Source of the DNA: a virus
DNA: 53,113 bases
IMG/VR virus record: IMGVR_UViG_3300017989_000146
Span: 1-53,113 of that record
Reading direction: 5' to 3' (one strand)
Within the stretch, counting starts at the first letter, position 1. Each line of letters begins with the position of its first letter. This document shows positions 15,801-24,497 of the stretch, in pieces. The notes under the pieces were generated by a model. That model was not told the DNA's origin. It was given only the letters and a program-made list of their open reading frames with translations, and did no database searches. A program made the translations under genes and the position numbers.

Positions 15801-16120
15801 GCGACGATGTAATGAAAATTACCAACCCGGCGAAGTTCATTCAAGACACCGGCATCCTCGGTGAAATTAACCGGACGATTCTCCATCCTCTCGGTCTTGC
15901 GTTGGCTGTCAATGTTGACGCTGAAGAGGGAGACGTCCAGCCATTCTCGATCTTGGAAACAGCAGACCCTGAGGGGTTTGTTTTCGATGAAGTTGACTCC
16001 ATCGTTCTTCGGTTTAAGGCGTTTTCGATGTCGCGCGCCGATCGTGTCCGCGCACGCGGCCAGGGTCTCGGTCACCTGATTCAGAAACCAGGGGGCGCTC
16101 ACGGTGAGTCCGTCAAGTAA
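15797..16120 (+). CDS. Conserved head-region protein (INR..LHPLGLAL type)
   Basis: A 107-residue protein starting at an ATGA overlap with the portal. The conserved part FIQDTGILGEINRTILHPLGLALAVN followed by ETADPEGFVF matches small proteins that I recall lying between portal and Mu F-like genes in many phages (DUF7415-like, from memory). The function is unknown; its place in the head operon is constant, suggesting an assembly or virion role. The 3' end overlaps the next gene by 17 bases. Confidence 0.8.
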   Translation: MSDDVMKITNPAKFIQDTGILGEINRTILHPLGLALAVNVDAEEGDVQPFSILETADPEGFVFDEVDSIVLRFKAFSMSRADRVRARGQGLGHLIQKPGGAHGESVK

Positions 16121-17072
16121 CGACTATGAAGTCTGGAAGGCTTCTGCTGACGCTGAGGCCAGAAAAGTTTTTCGAGAGATGACCAAGCTCGAGCCGAGAG
16201 CCGCTCGGGCATACATGGTTGCTGTTCGAGAAGCGAAAGGCGGGATTGATGTCGTCGCTCTGAGAGAGGCTCTCGCGTCTGGAAACCTGACTGCGGCTGA
16301 GGCAGCGCTTCACCTTGAACGATTTGAATCTACCGCCGGCTCTGTAACTACGGTTTTCAGGGATGGCTTCGACCGTGGAGCTGAGTCAGGTGCAACTGCA
16401 GCGAAGCCCCTCGTTGTCCCTGGCGCTGTCGCCATCTATGATCCTCTCGATCCATTTATCCAGGCACAACTTCGCCGGCACACGGCTGAGCTGGTTTCTG
16501 GTATCACGAACACGACGAAAGACGGGATCAGGGCCGTCATGGGTCGGGCATACGAGCGTGGGATGCATCCGTCCGCGACTGCCGGTTATATCCAAGACCT
16601 CGTCGGACTCACGAAGCGACAGGCTCTCGCCGTTGATAATCTACACCGCCGATTAATTGATGAAGGGGTGTCGGAAGTAAAGGCGACGGCGAGGGTGAAG
16701 AAATATTCAGCCAAACTCCACAAGCAAAGAGCGATGAACATCGCCAGGACCGAGTCATCTCGGATGGTGAATGCTGGTCGTCACTCGATGTGGAAAAAAC
16801 TAGAACAGGACGGGTCGTTCGGGGATCACGCCAATCGCATTGAACGAGTATGGATAACGAATCCCGATGAGCGCCTCTGTGAACAGTGTGAGCCGCTTGA
16901 CGGAGAGGCTGTCGGGCTGGATGAATCCTTCCCCGGCGGCGTCATGTACCCCCCGCTTCATCCTCAGTGCCGGTGTACGGTAGTCTTGAGGCTGAGGCGT
17001 GAAAAAGCCTGGAAGGTTGGTGTTGGGAATCTGAGAGTCTGTCGGTGCCGGCATCACCGGATGGCTGCCTAA
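16104..17072 (+). CDS. Mu gpF-like minor head / head morphogenesis protein
   Basis: A 322-residue protein. The C-terminal half has the SPP1 gp7/Mu F family signature: RAMNIARTESSRMVNAGR, then RVWITNPDERLCEQCEPLDGE and PPLHPQCRCTVVL, with cysteine and histidine pairs typical of the family. The N-terminal half is helical and variable. The family acts in procapsid assembly and may be ejected or line the portal. The start is GTG 16104, preceded by a G-rich ribosome site; no better ATG fits the overlap with the previous gene. Confidence 0.9.
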   Translation: MSPSSNDYEVWKASADAEARKVFREMTKLEPRAARAYMVAVREAKGGIDVVALREALASGNLTAAEAALHLERFESTAGSVTTVFRDGFDRGAESGATAAKPLVVPGAVAIYDPLDPFIQAQLRRHTAELVSGITNTTKDGIRAVMGRAYERGMHPSATAGYIQDLVGLTKRQALAVDNLHRRLIDEGVSEVKATARVKKYSAKLHKQRAMNIARTESSRMVNAGRHSMWKKLEQDGSFGDHANRIERVWITNPDERLCEQCEPLDGEAVGLDESFPGGVMYPPLHPQCRCTVVLRLRREKAWKVGVGNLRVCRCRHHRMAA

Positions 17073-17085
17073 CAGGAGGAGCGTC

Positions 17086-19098
17086 ATGGCAGGTCGAGAC
17101 TACCTCGAATCCTTAATGGAAGAAGTCAAGCATTGGCTCCCAACAGAGACGTATCGCCGCCTTCACGCGCGTGCGTTTCCGAGGTCAGGCGCACGCGCTC
17201 GGTGGCGTTCTCCGTCTGGCCCTGGGTTTTTCGAGCGGCAGGTCATCGGGCAGATCGATAAGAAAATGTTCGATGGAGTTGATGACGGTGACGTCAAGGC
17301 TGCGTGGTCGTCATTGGCGTCGTGGCATAAGGCCGCGAAGAAAAAAGGCGACGACGACCTCGTCGGGAAGGTGGAGGCTGGTGCGAAGATCGTTGCCGGC
17401 GTTCTGCGGTCGAGGGATATCGATGTCGAGACGAAAAGCGGGTTGCTGTCGTCGATCGAGAAAGCGGCTGTCTCGAAAAAGTGGGAAGATGAGGACGACT
17501 GGAAACAGGTTCGTTATCGAGTCCGCAATCCTGACCTGTTCGTCGAGGGAAGTCTTCGGACCACTCCGATCGGGAAGGAAAAAGGAGTCGGCGCGATCAT
17601 GGGAAAGCTGGTCGACGGAGGGAAGTGGGCTATCCAGTCACTCCGCTTCGACAAGGATCACGGATGGACTCTTGAGAAAGCGAAGACGTGGGTCGGGGAT
17701 CACCCTGATGTCAACAAGGCAGAGGATCCGGATCGAGCGAAGCTGCTCGGCGGACTCCTTGGACGCGATGAGCCGGCTGTCGTCCAGGCATACTGGGACG
17801 CATGCTATCGTGACCATCCGAAAGAACCCGTCCCCTATGACAGCGTCGTACCGATCAAGATTACCGGTGGGTCAGATCGTTCATTGTGGCGTATCAATGA
17901 TGGATGGGGTGGGCGATATTTCCTCTACGACGATGGCAAGGCTGAGCCAGTTGCAATCAAGATGCCCGACGTCAAGGCATTCAGCTTCGAAGGCCCACTG
18001 AAACGATTCAGCGGTGACAAGGCCCTGGTCAACGCTCTCGGGTGGAGCGATAAAGCCTGGGACCGGTTTCTCGTAAAGTGGTTCACGGGGGACGGGGATG
18101 ATACTACGAAGTCCGCGTGGGCTGAGCAGTGGCAAGAGCTTCTGCCTGAGAGTGGCAACGGCAAGTTCACATGCCAGGCTAGGTTCAGAGACATCCCCGA
18201 AGAACACGTCGGGAAAAGCGCCGAAGAGCTTGCCGGCGCCGACCTCGGATTCAGTTCTGATTACGAGCTTCTTTTCACGGGTGGCGAAGCCCCGTGGGGA
18301 ATCATCGGCCATGCCTTGAATCCGACAGTCGAGAAACTCGCCGGCTGCGATGTCGAGGATGTGTACGTGGTCGTCGATGACGGTATCGTGGTCGCAGACT
18401 CGAAACCTCGTGCGCAGAAAACAGACGCTGGCTTTGACGTCATCTTCCCCCTTGACTCAGGAAATTATGACGTCGGTGTCTGCACGAAAGACGCCTTTGA
18501 AATATTCCTCGACGGAGATCACCTGGCCGGGCGACATCGTATTCTCCTGTCTGATGACGGAACATCCTGGGATATGGAAAGACCCGAGGATCAAGAGCCT
18601 ACCGCGAAGACCATGACCCTCCCTGATGTGATCGATGACGTCAAGACAGTCGGGCAGAAGCACCTGGTATGGAGCGCCCCTGGTGAAAAAGCCGAGGTCG
18701 TGGATGTTGACGAAGACCGCGTCAGGATTGGGCGATACTGCGAAATCATGAAAGCCGATGATGAGAAGCAGATCGTCTACGGTGTTGTCATGGAGCCGGA
18801 TAGCATCGATACTCAGGGGGAAGCTGCGCGAGCGGAAGAAATCGAAAAGACGGCGCATCGGTTCATGGAAATGTACCGTACTGTCGGAGATCAGCATCGA
18901 ACGAAATTCAAGGGTGGCGTCATTGTCGAGTCATGGATCACCCCAGAGGCGATGTCCTGGAACGGCCAGCAGATCAAGAAAGGCTCGTGGCTCATGGGAG
19001 TTCACATTAAAGATGCAGCAAAGTGGGCTGAGGTCAAGGACGGAAAATACACCGGGTTCAGCATCGGCGGTTGGGCTGCCAGAGAAAATAGGGGTTGA
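17086..19098 (+). CDS. Large capsid maturation protease fusion (C-terminal XkdF-like domain)
   Basis: A 670-residue multidomain protein. Residues about 554-670 match the XkdF putative serine protease of PBSX-like phages (EIMKADDEKQIVYGVVMEP, DTQG, then DQHRTKFKGGVIVESWITPE and GSWLMGVHI, ending GKYTGFSIGGWA). Residues about 140-215 (YRVRNPDLF, SLRTTPIG, GVGAIMGKLVDGGKWAIQSLRF, WTLEKAKTWVGDH) form a domain often found in front of such proteases. Residues about 340-400 (FTCQARFRDIPEEHV, DYELLFTGGEAPWGII) recall the strand pattern of LigD phosphoesterase-like domains but lack the histidine and aspartate expected there. The usual role is scaffold and capsid processing. It is far longer than a normal prohead protease. 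Confidence 0.85.
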   Translation: MAGRDYLESLMEEVKHWLPTETYRRLHARAFPRSGARARWRSPSGPGFFERQVIGQIDKKMFDGVDDGDVKAAWSSLASWHKAAKKKGDDDLVGKVEAGAKIVAGVLRSRDIDVETKSGLLSSIEKAAVSKKWEDEDDWKQVRYRVRNPDLFVEGSLRTTPIGKEKGVGAIMGKLVDGGKWAIQSLRFDKDHGWTLEKAKTWVGDHPDVNKAEDPDRAKLLGGLLGRDEPAVVQAYWDACYRDHPKEPVPYDSVVPIKITGGSDRSLWRINDGWGGRYFLYDDGKAEPVAIKMPDVKAFSFEGPLKRFSGDKALVNALGWSDKAWDRFLVKWFTGDGDDTTKSAWAEQWQELLPESGNGKFTCQARFRDIPEEHVGKSAEELAGADLGFSSDYELLFTGGEAPWGIIGHALNPTVEKLAGCDVEDVYVVVDDGIVVADSKPRAQKTDAGFDVIFPLDSGNYDVGVCTKDAFEIFLDGDHLAGRHRILLSDDGTSWDMERPEDQEPTAKTMTLPDVIDDVKTVGQKHLVWSAPGEKAEVVDVDEDRVRIGRYCEIMKADDEKQIVYGVVMEPDSIDTQGEAARAEEIEKTAHRFMEMYRTVGDQHRTKFKGGVIVESWITPEAMSWNGQQIKKGSWLMGVHIKDAAKWAEVKDGKYTGFSIGGWAARENRG

Positions 19099-19164
19099 CA
19101 CGAAGTCCGTCGTCGTGCGATCATTTTCATCGCGAAGCATAGAGACGATTGATGGAGGTTGCTC

Positions 19165-20043
19165 GTGAAACCCGCCTGGATGGTCGATATCGATACACAA
19201 GAAGTCAGCCTGGTCGACCGGGCAGCCAACAAACGAAAGTTTATCCTGTTCAAAAGCGAAGGAGGCGTCATGAAAATCGACGAGATGGTACTGAAAGCGA
19301 TCCTCGAAGGAGACCTTCCCCTCGCCGAGAAGCTCAAGTCGGTCTTCGAAGGGTGGTCCGAGAAAGCGGTCGGGGCGTTCCAGGCCGTCATGAAGCTGCT
19401 CGGTTCGTACAAGGACGAGCTGCCGGCGGACGCGCTCACGAAGTCGGCGGAGGTTCTGAAAGAGATGGGCTTCGAGCTTCCCACGGTCGAGAAGGTCGTG
19501 ACCAAGGAGGTCGAGAAGGGTGCGAAGCCGACCTGGCTGCCGGTGAAGAAAGACGACGGCAGTTACGACCTGAGCTCCATCCCGGAGGAATCCAGGCCGA
19601 TGGTCGAGATGCTCCTGAAGTCGTACGACGGGAGCGAGGACGAGATTAAGAAGCTCAACGAGAAACTCGAGAAAGCCGCGGACGAACAGGCCACCAAGGA
19701 GGCCGTCGCGAAAGCCGCCACGTTCACCCACATCCCCGAACTGTCCGCCGAGGAATTCGCGCCCGTCATCAAGGCGCTGAGCGGCGCCGACTTCGAGGCC
19801 TGGGCCAAGGTCGAATCGATCTTGAAGGCCGCGAACAAGGTGATCGAGGACGGTGAGCTGCTCAAGCAGTTCGGCAAGGATGGCATCGGGGAATCCGAGG
19901 CCGAGCGGAAGCTGGACTCGATGGCCAAGGAGCGCGTCACCAAGAGCGCCGGCGAGAAATCCTACGAGCAGGCGTACACCGAGATCCTGGACGAGAATCC
20001 GGACCTCTACGCCCAGGCGAAGAGGGAGTCGGCGTCGGCTTGA
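19165..20043 (+). CDS. Scaffold-like protein
   Basis: A 292-residue, highly charged helical protein. The N-terminus (DIDTQEVSLVDRAANKRKF, then LFKS) is the conserved segment that in related phages follows the XkdF protease, probably a processing or docking site. The rest is helical with coiled-coil stretches (YDGSEDEIKKLNEKLEKAADEQ) and a Lys-rich end, as in internal scaffolds. GTG 19165 is chosen because GGAGG lies 6 bases upstream; TTG 19159 is worse spaced. C/G-ending codons indicate high expression, as expected of a scaffold needed in hundreds of copies. Confidence 0.82.
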   Translation: MKPAWMVDIDTQEVSLVDRAANKRKFILFKSEGGVMKIDEMVLKAILEGDLPLAEKLKSVFEGWSEKAVGAFQAVMKLLGSYKDELPADALTKSAEVLKEMGFELPTVEKVVTKEVEKGAKPTWLPVKKDDGSYDLSSIPEESRPMVEMLLKSYDGSEDEIKKLNEKLEKAADEQATKEAVAKAATFTHIPELSAEEFAPVIKALSGADFEAWAKVESILKAANKVIEDGELLKQFGKDGIGESEAERKLDSMAKERVTKSAGEKSYEQAYTEILDENPDLYAQAKRESASA

Positions 20044-20110
20044 TGATCGTCACCGCTACGGTGGCGTTCTCGCAGTAACCGAACGAACCTGAAAGAAGGA
20101 GGATCCGAAA

Positions 20111-20860
20111 ATGGCTTACGAGGATCTTGGAAAATGCATCAGCATGCCGGTCGCGGCCGATTCCTCGGCCTTGCAGTTTCACTTCATGAAAGCCAGTACC
20201 GACAGCCCGTCGAAGCTGGCCGTCTGCGGGGATGGTGAGCGTGGCCTCGGCATCCTGCAGAACAACCCCGACGCCGCCGACAAGATCGGAAATGCGATGA
20301 TCGGGGCCGGAATCTCGAAGGTCGTCTACGGCGGTTCCATCACGGCTGGCGATGACCTGGCATGTGACGCCAATGGTCACGCGGTCACGGCGACCGGAAG
20401 CGACGCGGTCCTTGCGATTGCCCTGGTCACCGGCACCTCAGGAGACATCCACCCCTGCATCCTGCTCCCGAAGACGGCGGAAGGGTATCAGCAGTCCTTC
20501 TTCGTCTACCGGACGACCCTGGCCAGCCTCGCCAGCGCCGACCTCATCACCGCCATGACCCCCGGCTTCGCCGGTCGCATCCTGAAGATGTATGCCATCA
20601 CGAAGGTGGTCACCACCGACGCCGACGCCGAGGCTGCCATCAATCTCGAAATCGGGACCACCGACCTGACCGGAGGTGTCCTGACGATCGGTGATACCGC
20701 CGATGGTGACGCGGCCCCCGACGCGGTCGGGAAGGTCATCGAGGCGACGGCGATCACGGCCGCGAATACCTTCACGGCCACCGACACCATCTCGATGGAA
20801 TGCGTCGTCACCGATGCGCACTCCGACGGTGAGGTCGACATCGTGATCGTGTTCGGCTGA
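20111..20860 (+). CDS. Capsid decoration protein with extra C-terminal beta domain
   Basis: A 249-residue protein. Residues 1 to about 125 resemble the DUF2190 head decoration family (VVYGGSITAGDDLACDANGHAV, AIALVTGTSGDIHPCIL). Residues about 130-249 form a second beta-rich domain (FFVYRTTLASLASADLI, AINLEIGTTDLTGGVLTIG, ISMECVVTDAHSDGEVDI) that could be displayed on the capsid surface. A strong AAGGAGG site and C/G-ending codons indicate high copy number. It lies just upstream of the major capsid gene, where decoration proteins commonly lie. Confidence 0.82.
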   Translation: MAYEDLGKCISMPVAADSSALQFHFMKASTDSPSKLAVCGDGERGLGILQNNPDAADKIGNAMIGAGISKVVYGGSITAGDDLACDANGHAVTATGSDAVLAIALVTGTSGDIHPCILLPKTAEGYQQSFFVYRTTLASLASADLITAMTPGFAGRILKMYAITKVVTTDADAEAAINLEIGTTDLTGGVLTIGDTADGDAAPDAVGKVIEATAITAANTFTATDTISMECVVTDAHSDGEVDIVIVFG

Positions 20861-20918
20861 TCCGGTTCATTGAACCAGATCGTCGGCTTAATATATTGAC
20901 GAAAAGGAGGATCGAAAA

Positions 20919-21905
20919 ATGCCTCAGCCTACCGCAAGTGACGTCCACTACAGCAGGCCGCTGACGAACATCAGCGTCGCGTACCTGCAGTCGCTGGACA
21001 CGTTCATCGCCTCGAAGGTGTTCCCCGTCGTACCGGTTTCGAAACAGGGCAACCGCTACACGACCTACGAGAAGTCGTACTGGAATCGGATCGTCGCGCA
21101 GAAACGCACCCCCGCCACCGCGTCTGCCGGCGGAGGGTACGGGGTCAACAATGACAACTCGTATTACTGCGACGTCTGGGCGCTCCACAAGGACGTCGAC
21201 GACGAAACCCGGGCCAACTCCGACGACCAGATCAACCCCGACCGGGATGCGACCGAGTACGTCTCCCGAAACCTGATGCTCGCGAAGGAGAACGACTGGA
21301 CGTCGGCCTACTTCACCACGGGCATCTGGACCGGAGATCAGACTGGCGTCTCCTCCGGTCCGAGCACGAACGAGTTTCTCCAGTGGAACGACGCCAGCTC
21401 GACGCCGATCAAGAACATCCAGGATCAGCTCGACATCGTCCAGCAGCGTACCGGTTTCCGCCCGAACAAGCTCGTCCTCGGCCCCCAGGTCTTCACGGCC
21501 CTGAAGGACAATCCTGACATCCTCGACCGGATCAAGTACTCGCAGCGTGGCGTCATCACGCGCGATATCCTGGCCATGCTCTTCGAGGTCGATGAGGTCC
21601 TGGTGCCGTACGGCATCTACACCACGACCGACGAAGGCGTCGTCGAGGCCTCCCAGGAGTATTCATTCTTCTTCGGGAAAGCCGCCCTCCTGATCTATGC
21701 CGCGCCGAACCCCGGACTGCTCATCCCGTCCGGTGGATACACCTTCGCGTGGACCGGTCTGCTCGGTGCCTCGGCCATGGGTCACCGGATGACCACCTTC
21801 CGCATGAAGGAGCTGAAGGCGGATCGCGTCGAGGGTGAGATGGCGTTCGATCAGAAGGTCATCGCCGCCGATCTCGGTGTGTTCTTCGTGAGTGCCGTGG
21901 CCTGA
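20919..21905 (+). CDS. Major capsid protein
   Basis: A 328-residue HK97-fold capsid protein. The N-terminal arm (YSRPLTNISVAYLQSLDTFIASKVFPVVPVSKQ) and the pattern DQLDIVQQRTGFRPNKLVLGPQVFTAL, followed by ILAMLFEVDEVLVPYG and FFFGKAALLIYA, are characteristic of this capsid type. The gene has the most biased codons of the window, an AAAAGGAGG site and a large hairpin downstream, all fitting the most abundant virion protein. It builds the icosahedral shell together with the decoration protein encoded upstream. Confidence 0.92.
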   Translation: MPQPTASDVHYSRPLTNISVAYLQSLDTFIASKVFPVVPVSKQGNRYTTYEKSYWNRIVAQKRTPATASAGGGYGVNNDNSYYCDVWALHKDVDDETRANSDDQINPDRDATEYVSRNLMLAKENDWTSAYFTTGIWTGDQTGVSSGPSTNEFLQWNDASSTPIKNIQDQLDIVQQRTGFRPNKLVLGPQVFTALKDNPDILDRIKYSQRGVITRDILAMLFEVDEVLVPYGIYTTTDEGVVEASQEYSFFFGKAALLIYAAPNPGLLIPSGGYTFAWTGLLGASAMGHRMTTFRMKELKADRVEGEMAFDQKVIAADLGVFFVSAVA

Positions 21906-21924
21906 TCGGCCTGAAAGGAAACCC

Positions 21925-21985
21925 GGGCGACAAGGCCGGTGTTCTCGGTGGTGGCTGCCCCTCCGCCGAGACGCCGGCCTCGCCC
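21925..21985 (+). terminator. Large hairpin after the major capsid gene
   Basis: Three nested stems: GGGCG 21925-21929 with CGCCC 21981-21985, GGCCGG 21934-21939 with CCGGCC 21974-21979, and CTCGG 21944-21948 with CCGAG 21966-21970. It lies in the 114-base gap after the capsid gene and has no T tract. It probably attenuates read-through or protects the capsid mRNA 3' end. Confidence 0.6.
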
Positions 21986-22020
21986 ACATAAGTCAACCAT
22001 GAATGGGAGGGGCATCAGCC

Positions 22021-22437
22021 ATGCCTTGGTATGCACGAAGGGAAATGACGCTGAACGGCGAAAAGGTTCACGGACCATCGCCCGACAATCCACTCGGTAC
22101 TCTCATTCCTGATGCCGAGAAGCTGCCTACCTTCCGCGCCTTGAAGGGGTCCAACTTCATCGTGTTCCATGAAGGGGATCCTCCGAAGGTAGAGGCTCCC
22201 AAGGTCGATCCCCCGGCACCGCCTCCCGAGGAAAAGCCCCCGGCACCGCCTCCCGAGGAAAAGCCCCTGGCACCGCCTCCCGAGGAAAAACCCCCGGCGG
22301 AATCGGACGGAGCGAAAGACAAGTCGCCGGCAGCCAAGAAAGAGCCGGCTGAGAAAGCTCCCCAAAGGTCGTCGAAGAAAAAGACGGTCAAGAAAACCGG
22401 CGGCAGAGGTCGAAAGGCCGGGAGCAAGACGAAGTGA
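22021..22437 (+). CDS. Head protein with Pro/Glu/Lys repeat and basic tail
   Basis: A 138-residue protein. The first 55 residues form a compact domain (NGEKVHGPSPDNPLGTLIPDAEKLPTF). They are followed by three copies of a nine-residue repeat (APPPEEKPP type) and a Lys-rich tail (KKKTVKKTGGRGRKAGSKTK). The tail is surely disordered and may bind DNA or other virion parts. ATG 22021 is preferred over 22003 because GGGAGG lies 10 bases before it. It is located between capsid and connector genes. Confidence 0.72.
   Translation: MPWYARREMTLNGEKVHGPSPDNPLGTLIPDAEKLPTFRALKGSNFIVFHEGDPPKVEAPKVDPPAPPPEEKPPAPPPEEKPLAPPPEEKPPAESDGAKDKSPAAKKEPAEKAPQRSSKKKTVKKTGGRGRKAGSKTK
22215..22295 (+). repeat. Three 27-bp coding direct repeats
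   Basis: Three near-identical 27-base units starting at 22215, 22242 and 22269 (each beginning GGCACCGCCTCCCGAGG). They encode the nine-residue Pro-Glu-Lys repeats. The length is a multiple of three, so copy changes by slippage would keep the frame. Confidence 0.9.
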
Positions 22438-22449
22438 TCGAGGAGTGCG

Positions 22450-22902
22450 ATGTCTTGGACTTATACCGGAAACCCTGGCGCGTCGACGAAGGACGAGCTA
22501 CGATTCATCGTCGGCGACACGGACTCGACGAGGCAGCTCCTCCAAGACGCTGAGGTGTGGTTCCTCCTCAGCCAGCATAACGACTCTCCGAAGGCCGCGG
22601 CGATCTCCGCCGTCCGGGCCATTCTCTCGAAGCTGTCTAGGCGTGTCGATCAGACGACGGGCAAGGTCAGCGTCAAGCTGTCCCAGGCACACAAACACTA
22701 TACTGACATGCTCGACGAGATGCAGCGCCAGCTCGGACTTTCCGGGGTGGATGCTATCGCCGGTGGTATCAGCATCAGCGACAAGGATGGGGTGGAGGTG
22801 GATAGCGACCGCGTCCCCCCGATCTTTGAGAAAAAGATGCATGACAATGACCGTGAGGGTGATCTGAAAGAACGGCCATCCTGGGGTGCGTGTGATGAAT
22901 AA
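22450..22902 (+). CDS. Head-tail connector / adaptor (gp6-like)
   Basis: A 150-residue helical protein with the adaptor pattern STKDELRFIVGDTDSTRQLLQDAEVWFLLSQ followed by AAAISAVRAILSKLSRRVDQ and SQAHKHYTDMLDEMQRQLG. Such proteins form the ring that closes the portal in the HK97 gp6/SPP1 gp15 group. The acidic C-terminal end overlaps the next start. Position after the capsid genes and before the tail completion protein supports the call. Confidence 0.82.
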   Translation: MSWTYTGNPGASTKDELRFIVGDTDSTRQLLQDAEVWFLLSQHNDSPKAAAISAVRAILSKLSRRVDQTTGKVSVKLSQAHKHYTDMLDEMQRQLGLSGVDAIAGGISISDKDGVEVDSDRVPPIFEKKMHDNDREGDLKERPSWGACDE

Positions 22903-23347
22903 AACCGAGGATAAAGATCGAGGCCGAAAGCGAATCCTCAAAGACCTGGACGTCATTGACAACGCCCATGTTCTTGTTGGGCTGTTCGCTGATGCGCAGT
23001 ATGATGACGGGCTGTCAGTCGCTGAAATCATGGCGGTTCATGAATACGGTTCGAAGGATGGGAAAATTCCAGAGCGTTCGTTCATTCGGTCAACTGACGC
23101 TGAGAAAGATACAGTGTTCGAGCAGACTCGGAAGGAAATGCTCAGCGATGTTTTGCGTGGAGTGACGGGGGTCAGAGGGGCCCTCATGATCATCGGAGAG
23201 GAAGTCAGGGCAGCCTACGTTGAAAAAATCAAATCAGGTGTCGAGCCAGAGCTGGCCGAGGTCACGAAGGAGCGCAAGGGATCCAGCTTGCCGCTCGTCG
23301 ATACCGGGACTGCGCTGAATAGCATCAAGCAGCGCGTGGTGATGTGA
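22895..23347 (+). CDS. Neck / tail completion protein (HK97 gp10-like)
   Basis: A 150-residue protein. The N-terminal AHVLVGLFADAQYDDGLSVAEIMAVHEYGSKDGKIPERSFIRST is the typical signature of gp10-like and virion-morphogenesis proteins (VHEYG...IPERSF). The C-terminus PLVDTGTALNSIKQRV also fits. It is needed for tail attachment or termination. ATG 22895 is chosen, with GTG 22886 in frame as an alternative; the start overlaps the previous stop. Confidence 0.82.
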   Translation: MNKTEDKDRGRKRILKDLDVIDNAHVLVGLFADAQYDDGLSVAEIMAVHEYGSKDGKIPERSFIRSTDAEKDTVFEQTRKEMLSDVLRGVTGVRGALMIIGEEVRAAYVEKIKSGVEPELAEVTKERKGSSLPLVDTGTALNSIKQRVVM

Positions 23348-23709
23348 TGGCCAGCCTGATTCAGGAAATAGAGGATTGGTTCGGGGACGTTACGCTGAAA
23401 AGGGCGACCGTCGCAGAGGGATATACTGATGGAAGACGAAATGCACGAACGCGGTCAGACGTCCCCATCACAGCTTGCGTTCAGCAGCCGAATCCTGAAG
23501 ACCTGCTCCAGTTTCCCGAGGGGCTGAGAACGAAGAAGTGGATTCTCGTTATCAGTGAAGATGAAATTCGCGGTCAGGATGACGAAAATGATATGCCGGC
23601 GGATCTGGTTTCTTGGGAGGGTGAAGACTACGAAGTCCAGCGAGTCGAAGACTGGCTTCATGTTGATATCGATCATTACGAAGCCTACGCCGTGAGAAAA
23701 CAGGAGTGA
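23347..23709 (+). CDS. Head-closure / neck protein (putative)
   Basis: A 120-residue protein starting at the A of the previous stop (TGATG). The layout is LIQEIEDWFGDVTLKRATVAEGYTDGRR, then ITACVQQPNPEDLLQFPEGLRTKKWILVIS and DLVSWEGEDYEVQRVEDW, a beta-barrel-like pattern seen in stopper or head-closure proteins. No strict motif; the call depends on position between gp10-like and tail genes. Confidence 0.65.
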   Translation: MASLIQEIEDWFGDVTLKRATVAEGYTDGRRNARTRSDVPITACVQQPNPEDLLQFPEGLRTKKWILVISEDEIRGQDDENDMPADLVSWEGEDYEVQRVEDWLHVDIDHYEAYAVRKQE

Positions 23710-23713
23710 ATCG

Positions 23714-24196
23714 ATGCGGAAACGATTAGGAATTGACTGGAAAGAGGATCTGGCCAGGCGCGGACAACAGTTTTTCTTTCACTTCATGGATTCCATCGCC
23801 GCCGAGGGCGACTCCATTCTTCAGTTGAAAAATCCCAACGGGAAAAGCATCTTCGTCGAGGTCCCGGTGATTCTCTCGGCCGGCGCCGATATCACAGCGG
23901 CCTTCGCGGCACTATCAGCGATCATCGATGGTGATGCAATCGAGGACCCTCCATTCAACACCGCTCCCGCCAAAAGCGTGACGAGTCCATTGACGATGCT
24001 GGAAAGCCCGACCATCTCAGAGGACGATATCACGATGGTGATGGAAGAGCTGCCGGCCGTGGCGAATGCCGAAGCCTATCCAGGAATCTACCTCGACCCG
24101 GATGCCAACTACATCATCTCTGCTGAGAATGGAAACGAGTCCGAGGAACAGGATGTCAGTATCCTGGTCATTTACTATCTTCTTGACGACGAGTGA
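23714..24196 (+). CDS. Structural-region protein of unknown function
   Basis: A 160-residue protein between the neck genes and the tail terminator. It has a hydrophobic central part (VPVILSAGADITAAFAALSAIIDG) and an acidic C-terminus (NESEEQDVSILVIYYLLDDE). No family is recognised. Synteny suggests a neck or tail assembly role. Confidence 0.65.
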   Translation: MRKRLGIDWKEDLARRGQQFFFHFMDSIAAEGDSILQLKNPNGKSIFVEVPVILSAGADITAAFAALSAIIDGDAIEDPPFNTAPAKSVTSPLTMLESPTISEDDITMVMEELPAVANAEAYPGIYLDPDANYIISAENGNESEEQDVSILVIYYLLDDE

Positions 24197-24209
24197 AAGG
24201 AAAATCGCA

Positions 24210-24497
24210 ATGGTGATTGTCAGAAAAAAGACGCCTGGCGCCGATCAGTATGATGTTGATGGAGAAAGCATCGTTATCAGCGGTCGTGTCAGGATCAAGA
24301 ACGAGACGTGGAACAGGTTGCGCGAACTGTATTCCGACAGAATCAATCCGTTCATCAAGGAAAGGGAATACATCGTGTCTGTTGAAAAATCCCGGTTCCT
24401 GAAACCTTCTCCGCTGGCAGAGCCTGGGGGGAATGAATCCTCTGGGGATGATACTGTGAGCGCCGACGAGGCCAAAGAGGATGGTAATCAGGACTGA
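24210..24497 (+). CDS. Small hypothetical protein, 95 aa
   Basis: ATG 24210 follows GAAAGGAA. The N-terminal 70 residues are a compact alpha/beta unit (YDVDGESIVISGRVRI, INPFIKEREYIV); the last 30 are acidic and probably disordered. It resembles small virion-operon proteins of unknown function. It overlaps the neck terminator start by 17 bases. Confidence 0.65.
   Translation: MVIVRKKTPGADQYDVDGESIVISGRVRIKNETWNRLRELYSDRINPFIKEREYIVSVEKSRFLKPSPLAEPGGNESSGDDTVSADEAKEDGNQD

Noticed and set aside
22215-22295. CRISPR-like repeat array
   Set aside because: Repeats are contiguous, have no spacers and are inside a coding frame.
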